NCBI GenBank assembly: GCA_937998305.1
Contig: CALLDL010000018.1
Coordinates: 1-64,000, forward strand
DNA length: 64,000 nucleotides
Source: an uncultured Desulfobacterales bacterium
GTDB taxonomy: Bacteria > Desulfobacterota > Desulfobacteria > Desulfobacterales > UBA11574
Reading direction: 5' to 3'
Position 1 is the stretch's first letter; each line of letters opens with the position of its first letter. The notes below the pieces were generated by a model, which saw only the letters and a list, made by a program, of their open reading frames with translations, made no database searches and had not been told where the DNA came from. Made by a program: the position numbers and the translations under genes. Shown here one piece after another: positions 1-8,817 of this stretch.

Positions 1-58
1 AAGGAGTCTATTAACATTTGATTGGGATCTTCCAAACTTCACCCCCCATAATATATAT

Positions 59-442
59 TTAATGATAATCAGGATATGGATATTCAAATATTTTATGTTT
101 CGTCTCTACATATCCTCTATTCTTCATACACTGAATGGTAACCCAAACGGTACTATTGTATCCTCTATAAGGTTTTTTCCCCTCATCTCCGGTACTCATC
201 CTGCCATAACTAATAATCTGTCGTTGCCCTTCTATACAATCCAAGAAATCTGCCTTCTCGGTTTCTTTTGTCATTCCTTCTTTAAAAAAATAATATGCAT
301 GCTTAGCCGGTAATGGTAGATATCCTTCTGATGGCATTGCTGTTTTAACACTAACGGCATCTATAGTTTTTTTATCTATAGCACCTGCATAACTTATAGG
401 TATAAAGGCAATTATAAGAACCGCTAATATTATTTTCTTCAT
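59..442 (-). CDS. Hypothetical exported protein, 127 aa
   Basis: I do not recognise this protein. It opens with a typical signal peptide (MKKIILAV, then a hydrophobic run ending near SYAGA at about residue 20), so it is probably periplasmic. The mature part has two cysteines, one in ADFLDCIEGQ and one in VTIQCMKNRGY, that could form a disulfide. The C-terminus is rich in Tyr, Pro and His. I chose the ATG at 442 because GGAGATAAAACC lies just upstream. A start 13 codons earlier would place a charged stretch before the signal peptide. The start lies 13 bp after the stop of the small membrane gene at 456-671, so the two are probably co-transcribed. Confidence 0.65.
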   Translation of the reverse strand: MKKIILAVLIIAFIPISYAGAIDKKTIDAVSVKTAMPSEGYLPLPAKHAYYFFKEGMTKETEKADFLDCIEGQRQIISYGRMSTGDEGKKPYRGYNSTVWVTIQCMKNRGYVETKHKIFEYPYPDYH

Positions 443-455
443 GGTTTTATCTCCA

Positions 456-671
456 TTATTCAACGACTTTAATCTCAACAACTTGCTTCTTTGTCCTTTT
501 CATCTTGTGCTTATTGGACAGTACTATGGGTATCCACATAGGTATAGTAACAATTACCACTGCCAAAAAAACACCAAAAGCAGTAGGTATTGCATGACGT
601 AAATTCTCGTCAGCAAACAAAGCAGCCATAGATAATATAAATATCCATCCTGCTATGAGTCCTTGCATCAT
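456..671 (-). CDS. Small membrane protein, 71 aa
   Basis: This is a short protein with two predicted membrane segments, about residues 4-20 and 27-52, and a strongly basic C-terminal tail (NKHKMKRTKKQ). No family is recognised. The start is well supported: AAGGAGGAGAAACC precedes the ATG at 671. It is the first gene of a likely two-gene unit with the exported protein at 59-442. Two adjacent perfect palindromes lie about 180 bp upstream (854-892) and could be regulatory. Confidence 0.6.
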   Translation of the reverse strand: MMQGLIAGWIFILSMAALFADENLRHAIPTAFGVFLAVVIVTIPMWIPIVLSNKHKMKRTKKQVVEIKVVE

Positions 672-853
672 GGTTTCTCCTCCTTACACTGGGAACCTAT
701 AAAAGCGTCTGCCATTATGGGTACAATCATTCGTTACTACACAAGGTGTTTCTTACTAAATGCACAATACGTACCATAAAACTTCTTTTGAGGTTTAATC
801 ATATATTACGATAGGTTAATATCTATTCCTTGATTGAACTTAAATGACATTTG

Positions 854-892
854 CCGTCAAACATTTGACGGATATTGTGAAAAAACAATATC
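854..892. repeat. Two adjacent perfect palindromes
   Basis: CCGTCAAA and TTTGACGG are perfect 8-bp arms around a 2-nt centre at 854-871. They are followed at once by GATATTGT and ACAATATC, perfect 8-bp arms around a 6-nt loop at 871-892. They sit in the 442-bp gap between the small membrane gene and tRNA-fMet. No U-run follows, so they look more like protein-binding sites than terminators. The rest of the gap (672-1070) holds nothing else I can name. Confidence 0.45.
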
Positions 893-1070
893 ATAATTAT
901 TTAACAATTAATCCGGAATGGATCTAAGAAAGCGCGCTGGGATCGGTTGTTGAAAGGGTGTTTGGACTGGTTATGACGATAAAATAATACAAATATTTCT
1001 TGACTTATATTTACCCTGATTTTTCTTGAATCTTGGGGGAATAGCGGGGGGTATGATAATATTTAGGAAA

Positions 1071-1101
1071 TAAAAAAGGACTTAGAGTATTCCCTAAGCC
1101 C
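1071..1101 (-). terminator. Rho-independent terminator of tRNA-fMet
   Basis: On the minus strand GGGCTTAG pairs with CTAAGTCC around an 8-nt loop (one G-U pair) and is followed by TTTTTT. It lies 13 nt past the 3' end of the initiator tRNA, where a terminator is expected. Confidence 0.7.
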
Positions 1102-1113
1102 CTGATATTATTT

Positions 1114-1190
<77 letters not shown>

Positions 1191-1234
1191 TCAAAGAATT
1201 AAAGAGACAAAATTAACCAAATATGGAAAATAAG

Positions 1235-1570
1235 TCAAGCTGTTTTTTTGAGAACTAATTGCGAAGAAATTAAAGACCTTATCCGTTTTTGCTCGGCACC
1301 AGACGCATTTTTTTCATTTTTGTACCTCAAAAGGAGCCGCTTGGTTCTGCTTGTGTGCCCGGATATGATTTCAATGGATGACTTGGGGACTTTGAGCCAT
1401 TTTGCGAGATATTGAATGCACATTTTGTTGGCCGCATCATCTACAGGCGGCGCCGTAAGCTTGATTTTCAGTGCGTCGCCATGCTGCCCGGCGATCATGT
1501 TCTTTGAGGATCGAGGCTGAACAAAGACCTTGAGTATAATACCGTTACTATTTTTTTGTATGAATGGCAC
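1235..1570 (-). CDS. YggU/DUF167 (UPF0235) family protein, 111 aa
   Basis: A small basic protein of the DUF167/YggU family, whose function is unknown. The family pattern is clear: VFVQPRSSKN near the N-terminus, then LKIKLTAPPVDDAANK, then a Lys-rich stretch leading to IEIISGHTSRTKRL. Length fits the family (about 100 aa). The start lies 14 bp after the hldE stop, so it is probably the last gene of the thioesterase-hldE-yggU unit. The last residues (LVLKKTA) extend slightly past the conserved domain. Confidence 0.85.
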   Translation of the reverse strand: MPFIQKNSNGIILKVFVQPRSSKNMIAGQHGDALKIKLTAPPVDDAANKMCIQYLAKWLKVPKSSIEIISGHTSRTKRLLLRYKNEKNASGAEQKRIRSLISSQLVLKKTA

Positions 1571-1584
1571 GTTGTCCAGAAGTA

Positions 1585-3039
1585 TTATTCCTGTCGGCTG
1601 CTTTTAATATTATTGATTATACGGGTGGAGGAAATATTTTCGGTAACCGGAATCAGCTTCACTCGCCCCCCATACTTTTCAACAAGTTCACGCCCGAATA
1701 CTTCTTTGGATGTGTAGTTGGATCCTTTGGTCAGAACATCCGGCTGTATGATTTCAATCAGTTTTTTTAGCTCATGGGAGGAAAAAACCACGACATAATC
1801 CACTGCATCCAAGGCACTTAAAATCCTGCTCCGCTCTTTTGCATTGAGTACAGGCCTTCCCGATCCTTTCAGTTTTTTCACGGATTCATCATCATCGATG
1901 GCCACAACAAGGATATCTCCCAATTGTTTTGATGCGGAAAAGAGCATGATATGGCCCGCATGCAAAAGATCAAAGCAGCCGTTGGTCAATACCAGCCGCT
2001 TTCCCTTTTTCTTGAGATCTTCCACGAGCGCCGGAAGTTCGAATAAATCTTTATATTTGGCCGGCAGGCCATGGTCATCCGTCTTTATGGCCGAAGCGAG
2101 TTCCTGCTTTGAAACGGTTGCGGTTCCAACTTTGCCGACAACGATTCCTGCGGCGGTATTGGCAATGGCCACGCTGTTGTGGATGGAAGCCCCTGATGCA
2201 ACGGCCAGACCAAAGACCGCAAGAACCGTATCACCGGCGCCTGAAACATCGAAAACCTGCCGCGCCTCGGCCTTGACCCTGAAGGGTTCTTTGTTTTTTT
2301 CAAAAAGAACCATCCCGTCTTTGCCGCATGTGATCAGAAGATTATCGAGGCTTATGTTTTCAAGAAGTTTGTTTGCCGCTTTTTCAAGACTCGATTCATT
2401 ATTGATTTCCACACCCGAGGCAAGGGCGGCTTCTTTTTTGTTGGGTGTGAGAATCGATACACCTGAATATTTCGAAAAATCGAGTCCTTTTGGATCGACA
2501 ATGATCATCTTTTTGTGCTTTTTAGCAGATGCAGTCACTTTAGAAAGCAGATTTTTGGTGATCAGACCTTTTCCATAGTCTGAAATCAAAACCACATCGA
2601 TATCGGGCATTTTATCCAGTACGAGACGTATCATTTTATCCAGTGTCGGCCCTGATATGTTTTGTTTTGTTTCTCTGTCGATTCTGAGCACATGCTGATT
2701 TGCGGCGATAATTCTGGTTTTCTGGGTGGTGGCTCTGTCAGGCTCTTGGATGATTCCTGCAGTATCGACGCCGAGTTCGTTGAATCGTTTGAGAAGAAGC
2801 CGTCCGTTTCGGCCGGTACCGATCACGCCTACTACGGATACTTTTGCACCCAGTGCCACAGCATTGTTGACGACGTTGCCGGCACCTCCAAGAGCAAAAT
2901 CCTCCTTTTGGATGGCGACCACCTGTACCGGTGCTTCAGGGGATATCCGGTCAACTTCACCCCAGAGGTATTCATCGAGCATTAAATCTCCAACAACAAG
3001 GAGTCGGCATTGATCAAATTTTGAAATGTCAATCAGCAT
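1585..3039 (-). CDS. hldE: Bifunctional heptose-7-phosphate kinase / heptose-1-phosphate adenylyltransferase, 484 aa
   Basis: HldE makes ADP-heptose for the inner core of LPS. The N-terminal ribokinase-type (PfkB) domain, about 1-325, phosphorylates D-glycero-beta-D-manno-heptose 7-phosphate at C1. The C-terminal nucleotidyltransferase domain, about 340-484, adds AMP after a GmhB phosphatase step that is not in this window. Visible motifs are the GGAGNVVNNA sugar site (51-60), the DVSGAGDT anion hole and catalytic Asp (264-271), and GCFDLLHAGH (354-363) of the transferase. Length matches the usual 475-480 aa fused enzyme. The start overlaps the upstream thioesterase by 11 bp, implying translational coupling. 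Confidence 0.97.
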   Translation of the reverse strand: MLIDISKFDQCRLLVVGDLMLDEYLWGEVDRISPEAPVQVVAIQKEDFALGGAGNVVNNAVALGAKVSVVGVIGTGRNGRLLLKRFNELGVDTAGIIQEPDRATTQKTRIIAANQHVLRIDRETKQNISGPTLDKMIRLVLDKMPDIDVVLISDYGKGLITKNLLSKVTASAKKHKKMIIVDPKGLDFSKYSGVSILTPNKKEAALASGVEINNESSLEKAANKLLENISLDNLLITCGKDGMVLFEKNKEPFRVKAEARQVFDVSGAGDTVLAVFGLAVASGASIHNSVAIANTAAGIVVGKVGTATVSKQELASAIKTDDHGLPAKYKDLFELPALVEDLKKKGKRLVLTNGCFDLLHAGHIMLFSASKQLGDILVVAIDDDESVKKLKGSGRPVLNAKERSRILSALDAVDYVVVFSSHELKKLIEIIQPDVLTKGSNYTSKEVFGRELVEKYGGRVKLIPVTENISSTRIINNIKSSRQE

Positions 3040-3442
3040 TTGTGTTCTTTGCGATCCTGTCCATCAAGAATTTGGGTGGCCGTACCACACGACCGCCGCT
3101 GTCTACACAAGCATGTTTTGTATACCCGCTAACAAGGAGTTTGTCGCCGTTCTCGCTGAATATTTGATAATCGAATTTCATACCCGCTCTGTAGTGTAGA
3201 TCGAGGGACGTTTCGATAACCAGAATATCGTCATACTGTGAAGGTGCGTTAAACTTGCAATGCATCTCGGATAAAGGAAGAAAAAAGCCTTTTGATTCGA
3301 TGGATTTGTAAGGAATCCCCATGGACCTGAACATTTCCGACCGACCGACCTCAAACCATCTGAAGTAGTTTGCATGATAAACAAACCCCATTTTATCTGT
3401 GTCACCGTATCTCACCCGGCATGTGGTTTTATGGGTAGTCAT
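3029..3442 (-). CDS. YbgC-type acyl-CoA thioesterase, 137 aa
   Basis: A hot-dog fold 4HBT thioesterase that hydrolyses acyl-CoA in the cytoplasm. The N-terminal signature RYGDTDKMGFVYHANYFRWF contains the catalytic Asp (D in DTDKMG) and the YHANY segment typical of YbgC/FadM-like enzymes. Length is right for a single hot-dog domain. GGAGATCATGTA before the ATG is a good ribosome site. Its end overlaps hldE. The substrate cannot be read from sequence. YbgC homologues often serve phospholipid or Tol-Pal-linked roles, but no tol genes are nearby. Confidence 0.88.
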   Translation of the reverse strand: MTTHKTTCRVRYGDTDKMGFVYHANYFRWFEVGRSEMFRSMGIPYKSIESKGFFLPLSEMHCKFNAPSQYDDILVIETSLDLHYRAGMKFDYQIFSENGDKLLVSGYTKHACVDSGGRVVRPPKFLMDRIAKNTNAD

Positions 3443-3523
3443 TACATGATCTCCAGATTATTTCCCCTGGATTATTCTTAGACCTAATCCTGCAAGTGTT
3501 GAGTTTGCCGGTTCGAGAACAGT

Positions 3524-4150
3524 TTATGCAGGTCTTGGATTTGTATTGTTTGACAAAATTTTTTCGATAATACTTTTCAGTTCTCCATAACTGAATGTTA
3601 CCGGAAACTCCGGGAACTCATTTTTTACGTTATCCGGCGGATTAAAAAGAATACCGTTGTCCGCTTCTTTGAGCATGGTGATGTCATTATATGAATCGCC
3701 CATAGCTATGGTGTTGTAGTTCAAGTTTTTTAACGAAATCACCGCTTCCCGCTTTCCGTCTTTCTGTCGCAGAACATAATCTGTGATAAACCCGTCGGGT
3801 GCTATGGATAAGGTGTGGCAGAAAAGTGTCGGCCAACCCAGCTTTTCCATCAAAGGGCGTGCAAACTGATCAAATGTGTCTGAAACAACGATGATCTGCG
3901 TGCAGGATCTGATCCAGTCCAGAAATTCAACTGCTCCATCAAGGGGATCCATGGTGGCGATCACCGCTTTAATATCATCAATTTTAAGATTGTTCTCATC
4001 AAGAATTGCAAGACGTCTTCTCATTAATACATCATAATCGGCGATGTCACGGGTTGTCAGCCGGAGTTCTTCAATTCCAGTTTTTTCGGCGACGTTGATC
4101 CATATTTCCGGGACAAATACACCTTCCAGGTCGGAACAAACAATATTCAT
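3524..4150 (-). CDS. thrH: ThrH-like phosphoserine phosphatase / homoserine phosphotransferase, 208 aa
   Basis: A HAD-family enzyme. Motif I is SDLEGVFVPE with Asp7 and Glu9 (the DxE form typical of ThrH rather than the DxD of SerB). Motif II is VVSDTFDQF with Ser90. The motif III Lys lies near KREAV, and motif IV is MGDSYNDITML with Asp152 and Asp156. In Pseudomonas, ThrH dephosphorylates phosphoserine and can pass the phosphate to homoserine, replacing ThrB in threonine synthesis. The neighbour downstream of hom supports this: hom makes homoserine and thrH could phosphorylate it. Ribosome site GAGGTTAT lies just before the ATG. Whether both activities are present is inference. Confidence 0.85.
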   Translation of the reverse strand: MNIVCSDLEGVFVPEIWINVAEKTGIEELRLTTRDIADYDVLMRRRLAILDENNLKIDDIKAVIATMDPLDGAVEFLDWIRSCTQIIVVSDTFDQFARPLMEKLGWPTLFCHTLSIAPDGFITDYVLRQKDGKREAVISLKNLNYNTIAMGDSYNDITMLKEADNGILFNPPDNVKNEFPEFPVTFSYGELKSIIEKILSNNTNPRPA

Positions 4151-4173
4151 ATAACCTCACAATTATAAAGATA

Positions 4174-4223
4174 GGGGCTTCGCCCCAATTGGCCTCCGGC
4201 CCGCAGGGCCTACACCCCGGAGG
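4174..4223. repeat. GC-rich nested hairpins between hom and thrH
   Basis: GGGGC-TTC-GCCCC (4174-4186) is followed by CCTCCGG and CCGGAGG arms (4193-4199 and 4217-4223), which enclose GGCCC-GCA-GGGCC (4198-4210). This is far more GC-rich than its surroundings. No U-run follows on either strand. It is either a REP-like intergenic element or a transcript-processing structure in the hom-thrH message. Confidence 0.5.
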
Positions 4224-4419
4224 GAATAATGGGTTCTGGGATAATGCAATGTTAGATTAAAGGTAAAATTTGTGTAAACGATAATATTAAAAATGGATCA
4301 TATCCTTTTAAAAACCAAACTTCCAGCATTTCACTATTCCATTGTTCCATATTCAGGGCAAGCGTTAAAGTTTTAAAAATGCACTAAATTTTTCCCGTAA
4401 CCTAAAACTGCACAACCAT

Positions 4420-5736
4420 TCAGTCTTCTCCATCTTCATCCTCAATCCGTATAAGCACCGGTGGATCGCTGACCACGTCGAGGTTGTAAATATCGGACAA
4501 AGCGTCTTGTACATCCGCTTCTCTGGCGAGATGGGTGAGCATGACAATGGGAACCGCACCCTTAGTCTTTCTTCCTTTTTGGTGTACGGATTTGATGCTA
4601 ATATCATAATCACCCAAAATTCCGGATATTTTTGACAGAACACCGGGCCGATCCAGAGCGGAAAATCGAAAATAATAATGTACTCGTATGTCTTCTATGG
4701 GAAATACCGGAATTTTGCGAATATGATCCATCTGGTAAGACAGTGACGGTACTCTTCCGGTTGAACCCGATAAGATGTTCCGGGCAAGATCAATAACATC
4801 GCCCACCACTGCGCTGGCGGTGGGCATCATCCCCGCACCGAATCCGTATAGCATCATGTCACCGATGGCATCGCCGGAAATGGTGACGGCATTGAGAACC
4901 CCGTTGACGCCTGAAAGGGGATTGGCAAAAGGGATCATGGTGGGATGAACTCTGGCTTCAATGGCATTGCCGGAATCCTTGGTAATGGCAAGGAGTTTGA
5001 TCCTATAGCCGAACTGCCCGGCAAGCTCGATATCCATGGGGGTAATTTTTGAAATTCCTTCAATGTAGATATCGTGAAAATTGATTTCCATGCCATAAGC
5101 TAGCGACGTCAAAATGGCCAGTTTGTGGGCCGCGTCGACACCCTCAACATCCAGTGTTGGATCTGCTTCGGCAAACCCGTTCTTCTGGGCTTCCGTGAGC
5201 ACATCTTCAAAGCTGCTGCCATCTTCGCTGCTCCGGGACAGGATGTAGTTACAGGTTCCGTTGAGAATCCCGGCCATGGATTTTATGTGATTTCCAGCCA
5301 GAGACTCCCGAAGGGACTTGATGATGGGCATGCAACCCCCGACACTGGCTTCAAAGGCAAGATCTACACCGTGTTCAATGGCGGATTTGAAAATGACGTT
5401 GCCGTGAACGGCCAACAACGCTTTGTTTGCAGTGACGACCGGTTTACCGTTATGGATGGCTTTTAAAATAAGATCCTTGGCAATTGTTTCGCCGCCGATC
5501 ATTTCGATGATAATGTCAATGTCAGGATCATCCACCACTTTAAATGCATCCTGGATCAACATCCCATCATTAAATTGTATGCCGCGATCTGTTTTTAAGT
5601 CAATGTCGGCAATATGTTTCAAATTCAAAACAGCGCCGACCCGAGAAAAAATCAGATCTTTGTTTTCAATCAAAATTTTGGCAACGCCCGTACCCACCGT
5701 TCCGCAGCCGAGCAAACCCACATTGATTGTTCTCAT
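4420..5736 (-). CDS. hom: Homoserine dehydrogenase with ACT domain, 438 aa
   Basis: Reduces aspartate semialdehyde to homoserine with NAD(P)H, the branch point to threonine and methionine. The N-terminal Rossmann motif is GLLGCGTVGTG (8-18). The catalytic region includes TANKALLA, EASVGGCMPII and GILNGTCNYILS, all hallmarks of the family. The C-terminal ACT domain from about residue 350 (FRFSALDRPGVLSKISGI) suggests feedback control, commonly by threonine. Length is normal. GGGGATTAAC precedes the ATG. It sits between the aminotransferase gene (96-bp gap) and thrH (269-bp gap) on the same strand, a probable amino-acid unit. Confidence 0.97.
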   Translation of the reverse strand: MRTINVGLLGCGTVGTGVAKILIENKDLIFSRVGAVLNLKHIADIDLKTDRGIQFNDGMLIQDAFKVVDDPDIDIIIEMIGGETIAKDLILKAIHNGKPVVTANKALLAVHGNVIFKSAIEHGVDLAFEASVGGCMPIIKSLRESLAGNHIKSMAGILNGTCNYILSRSSEDGSSFEDVLTEAQKNGFAEADPTLDVEGVDAAHKLAILTSLAYGMEINFHDIYIEGISKITPMDIELAGQFGYRIKLLAITKDSGNAIEARVHPTMIPFANPLSGVNGVLNAVTISGDAIGDMMLYGFGAGMMPTASAVVGDVIDLARNILSGSTGRVPSLSYQMDHIRKIPVFPIEDIRVHYYFRFSALDRPGVLSKISGILGDYDISIKSVHQKGRKTKGAVPIVMLTHLAREADVQDALSDIYNLDVVSDPPVLIRIEDEDGED

Positions 5737-5832
5737 GTTAATCCCCAGACAAAATTGACATCCTGGTTGACTAAAAACAGTCCATCGGATGTTATCGGTT
5801 CTTCATGCGATATTCCGAACAGTTCTCGCAAA

Positions 5833-6999
5833 CTACAGGATCTTTCGAATACCCCTTATGGCCTGGTTGATACGCATATTATTTTCAATCAAGGCAAACC
5901 GCACGTATTCATCTCCGTACTCGCCAAATCCCAGACCCGGTGCAACCGCCACGCCGGCTTCATTGATGAGCATTTTTGCAAAATCTACGGATCCCATTTC
6001 TATGTATTTATCCGGAATTTTGCCCCATACGAACATGGTCGCTTTTGGGCTTTCTATTTCCCATCCCACACGCTGGAGTCCGGATATCAGGGCATCTCTC
6101 CGCGTTTTATAGGTGCCGCAAATTTCTTTAACGCACTCCTGGGGCCCGTTTAAGGCAATGATGGATGCAATCTGAATCGGCTGGAAAATTCCATAATCCA
6201 GATAACTTTTTATCCTTCCAAGGGCGCCCACGATCTCTTTGTTACCCACACAGAAGCCTACCCGCCAGCCTGGCATGCTGTAACTCTTGGAAAGTGAAAA
6301 AAATTCCACCCCTACGTCTTTGGCGCCTTTGACCTGAAGAAAACTGGGCGGCTCATAGCCGTCAAATGCGAGGTCCGCATAGGCAAAGTCATGGACGATC
6401 ATAATGTCGTGTTCTTTGGCATAATCTACGATATTTTCAAAAAACTCGATGTCTACGACTTCTGTGGTCGGGTTATGCGGGTAGCTGATAATTAAAACCT
6501 TTGGCCTCGGCCAGGTCTGCCGTGTGGCCTGCATCAGGTTATCGAAAAAATCATTGCCGGGACCGACGGGTATCCCCCTTACATCGCCTCCGGATATAAT
6601 CGCAGAGTAAGGGTGGATAGGGTAGGTTGGGTTCGGCGTGAACACCACATCTCCAGGGCGAATGGTAACAAGGATAAGATGGGATATTCCTTCTTTGGCG
6701 CCGATGGTGGCGATGGCTTCGGTGTCGGGATCGATATCGACGTCATATCTGCGTTTATACCAGCTTGAAATCGCCATTCTCAACTTGGTAATTCCCATGG
6801 ATGCAGAATATCGATGATTTTGCGATTTTTGGGCGGCCTCAGTCAGTTTGTCCACAATGTGCTGTGGTGTGCCGAGGTCGGGATTTCCCATTCCAAGGTC
6901 AATAATATCCTTTCCGGCGTGTCTGGCCTCCATTTTAATCTGATTAACGGTTGCAAATACATACGGTGGAAGTCGATCGAGCCTGGCAAAAGTTTTCAT
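5833..6999 (-). CDS. AlaC-like class I/II aminotransferase, 388 aa
   Basis: A PLP-dependent fold-type I aminotransferase. The N-terminus ([25 protein letters not shown]) and the strand around [10 protein letters not shown] resemble AlaC, the glutamate-pyruvate aminotransferase. The PLP lysine is Lys238 in [16 protein letters not shown] start at the ATG at 6999, preceded by GAGGTTATTTTT. An in-frame upstream extension of 40 residues is unlike any aminotransferase and overlaps a palindrome. Clustering with hom is common in related bacteria. An aspartate or LL-DAP substrate cannot be excluded. Confidence 0.88.
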   Translation of the reverse strand: MKTFARLDRLPPYVFATVNQIKMEARHAGKDIIDLGMGNPDLGTPQHIVDKLTEAAQKSQNHRYSASMGITKLRMAISSWYKRRYDVDIDPDTEAIATIGAKEGISHLILVTIRPGDVVFTPNPTYPIHPYSAIISGGDVRGIPVGPGNDFFDNLMQATRQTWPRPKVLIISYPHNPTTEVVDIEFFENIVDYAKEHDIMIVHDFAYADLAFDGYEPPSFLQVKGAKDVGVEFFSLSKSYSMPGWRVGFCVGNKEIVGALGRIKSYLDYGIFQPIQIASIIALNGPQECVKEICGTYKTRRDALISGLQRVGWEIESPKATMFVWGKIPDKYIEMGSVDFAKMLINEAGVAVAPGLGFGEYGDEYVRFALIENNMRINQAIRGIRKIL

Positions 7000-7017
7000 A
7001 AAAATAACCTCATAAAA

Positions 7018-7049
7018 TTGTTGAATTCGTAAAAAAACGAATTCAACAA
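7018..7049. repeat. 13-bp perfect inverted repeat in the aminotransferase leader
   Basis: TTGTTGAATTCGT and ACGAATTCAACAA form perfect arms around AAAAAA. The hairpin ends 18 bp before the aminotransferase start. Just upstream, 7050-7142 holds a second, looser inverted pair built on GTGTTTAGTG / CACTAAACAC. It could be an intergenic repeat element or a 5' leader structure. Confidence 0.5.
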
Positions 7050-7142
7050 GTGTTTGGTGTTTAGTGTTTTGTATTTTGTTTGAAATATATGATGATATAT
7101 CAGATTCATAAATCGCCAACCACTAAACACTAAATACAGAAC

Positions 7143-7591
7143 ACTTTCGTTAAAAGATCTCTTTTCCGACTTTATATGAGTCTATCCACATTCAATGGTC
7201 TGAAAATTTGATTTGCCTTTTATTTACAATACTAAGCATCTCATGTCAAAAAATTTGTTTTGACTTTTAAATGAACACGAATTAATTTTCCATTTTAATA
7301 CCCTAACGATGCAAAAGTCGAGGATGCCGTAGATCCGAGGCGTCAAGGGTGAAGCTGTAGTCGTCTACCGCAAACCCTTGACAACAAGGGAGATGCGGTA
7401 TCATCGACTTTCCCAGCGGGTAAATAATACGGCGAATTTAAGTCCTTTGAGAAATTTACTATGCGGGAGTTTCGGCAATCGGTTCGGAAACAGTCAAGAC
7501 CCTTGAAATAATATTTTTATCAATACTCGACGTGTTATTTATGCAGCGATAGGGTAAACTTTGATCGCCGAATTAATTAAAAGGGATGAAC
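7143..7591. other. Divergent gap between the aminotransferase and purM, holding a nested palindrome
   Basis: The gap has no coding sequence I can support. Its main content is the three-tier palindrome at 7314-7411, listed separately. The stretch at 7412-7585 is the likely promoter and leader region of purM but shows no convincing -35/-10 pair. Confidence 0.5.
7314..7411. repeat. Three-tier nested palindrome upstream of purM
   Basis: The outer arms AAAGTCGAGGATGCCG (from 7314) and CGGTATCATCGACTTT (to 7411) pair with two mismatches. The middle arms GTCAAGGGT (7342-7350) and ACCCTTGAC (7374-7382) are perfect. The apex GTAG-TCGT-CTAC lies at 7557-like spacing inside them, at 7357-7368. The whole folds as one long interrupted hairpin of about 98 nt, about 180 bp before purM. 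It does not match the purine riboswitch core. It may be a mobile palindromic repeat or a structured leader RNA. Confidence 0.55.
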
Positions 7592-8635
7592 ATGACAAAA
7601 CCACTGACGTATGCGGACGCAGGAGTAGATATTGATAAAGCCGACGAATTTGTCGGAAGCATTAAAAAAATTGCCAAACAGACCTTCATATCTGGCGTTA
7701 TCGGCGAAATCGGGGGATTCGGCGGGATGTTTTCACTCAATATCGCCAGTATGGAAAGTCCGGTTCTCGTCAGCTCAACAGATGGTGTTGGAACCAAACT
7801 CAAAATCGCTTTTATGATGGAAAAACATGATACCATCGGCATTGATCTTGTCGCCATGTGTGTGAATGATATCGTCGTTCAGGGTGCAAAACCGCTGTTT
7901 TTCCTCGATTACCTCTCCATGGGAAAACTTGAAACCAAAACCGCCACGGATGTCATCACTGGTATCGGTGAAGGATGCCGGATGGCCAAGTGTGCCCTTA
8001 TCGGCGGGGAAACCGCTGAAATGCCGGGGTTCTATAAAGATAATGAATATGATCTTGCCGGTTTTGTGGTCGGTCTTGTTGAAGACAACAAAATAATCGA
8101 CGGTTCGGGAATTCATGTTGGCGATCAACTCATCGGAATTTCGTCCAGTGGGCTTCACAGCAATGGATATTCCCTGGTACGAAAGGTCTGTTTTGAGATT
8201 CTCGGATTGAAGATCGATACGTATGTATCGGAACTCGGCCGAACCATCGGTGAAGAACTCCTTACTCCTACACGGATATACTCTGAGACCATTCACAGCA
8301 TTATAAGAAATCTTCCTGTTACTGGACTTGCCCATATTACCGGTGGCGGAATTACAGATAATATATTACGAGTTGTTCCGGAAAGTTGTAATGTTGTCTT
8401 GCGTAAAAACAGTTGGGATGTGCCGCCTGTATTTACATATTTGCAGCAGGCCGGCAATATAACGGAAAAAGAAATGATGCGGACGTTTAACAATGGCATC
8501 GGTTTGATTGCCGTTGTTCCTGAAAAGAGTGCCCAGGAAATTCTGGATCGTCTCATCGCCATGAAAGAGGACGCTTTTTTTGTTGGAGAGGTTGTGGAAC
8601 GAAAAGGGGCAAAAGAGCGGGTCCAGTGGGTGTGA
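7592..8635 (+). CDS. purM: Phosphoribosylformylglycinamidine cyclo-ligase (AIR synthetase), 347 aa
   Basis: Catalyses ATP-dependent closure of FGAM to AIR, the fifth step of purine synthesis. Visible features are the start LTYADAGVDIDKAD, the VSSTDGVGTKL loop, MCVNDIVVQGA and IGGETAEMPGFY, then SSSGLHSNGYSLVR and AHITGGGITDN in the second half. Length matches the family (about 345 aa). I start at the second of two close ATGs (7592), because AAGGG would be too close to the first at 7586 but is 6 nt from the second. No other purine gene is nearby. Confidence 0.96.
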   Translation: MTKPLTYADAGVDIDKADEFVGSIKKIAKQTFISGVIGEIGGFGGMFSLNIASMESPVLVSSTDGVGTKLKIAFMMEKHDTIGIDLVAMCVNDIVVQGAKPLFFLDYLSMGKLETKTATDVITGIGEGCRMAKCALIGGETAEMPGFYKDNEYDLAGFVVGLVEDNKIIDGSGIHVGDQLIGISSSGLHSNGYSLVRKVCFEILGLKIDTYVSELGRTIGEELLTPTRIYSETIHSIIRNLPVTGLAHITGGGITDNILRVVPESCNVVLRKNSWDVPPVFTYLQQAGNITEKEMMRTFNNGIGLIAVVPEKSAQEILDRLIAMKEDAFFVGEVVERKGAKERVQWV

Positions 8636-8644
8636 AAACAGATA

Positions 8645-8767
8645 ATGAAACTGAAAATCGAACATACCGGCAATAAATGGTGCGTTTTAAATATTAAAAA
8701 CCCATTCTTAAAACTGTTGAAATGGGTTGAGAACGCACAGAAAGGAAAAACCGTTTGCAAAGGCTGA
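8645..8767 (+). CDS. Possible small protein, 40 aa
   Basis: An ATG-to-TGA frame begins 9 bp after purM and ends 51 bp before tsaD. It would encode a basic peptide with two tryptophans, two cysteines and a sequence that reads like protein (KNPFLKLLKWVENAQKGKTV). There is no clear ribosome site, so translation would depend on coupling to purM. It is too short to assign to a family. It could be chance. Confidence 0.3.
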   Translation: MKLKIEHTGNKWCVLNIKNPFLKLLKWVENAQKGKTVCKG

Positions 8768-8817
8768 GCAACAAAAACAGCCGGTGCCGGGAGTGCAGCG
8801 GGAAAAATAAGTCAGAA

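Noticed and set aside
1844..2578. A 244-codon open frame on the plus strand
   Set aside because: It is wholly antisense to hldE, has no ribosome site and shows no family motif. It is a shadow of the real gene.
5614..6153. A 179-codon plus-strand frame across the hom-aminotransferase gap
   Set aside because: It runs antisense through both genes and has no protein-like features.
7017..7119. A longer N-terminus for the AlaC-like protein
   Set aside because: The 40-residue extension crosses a 13-bp palindrome, is unlike any aminotransferase, and lacks the good ribosome site found at 6999.
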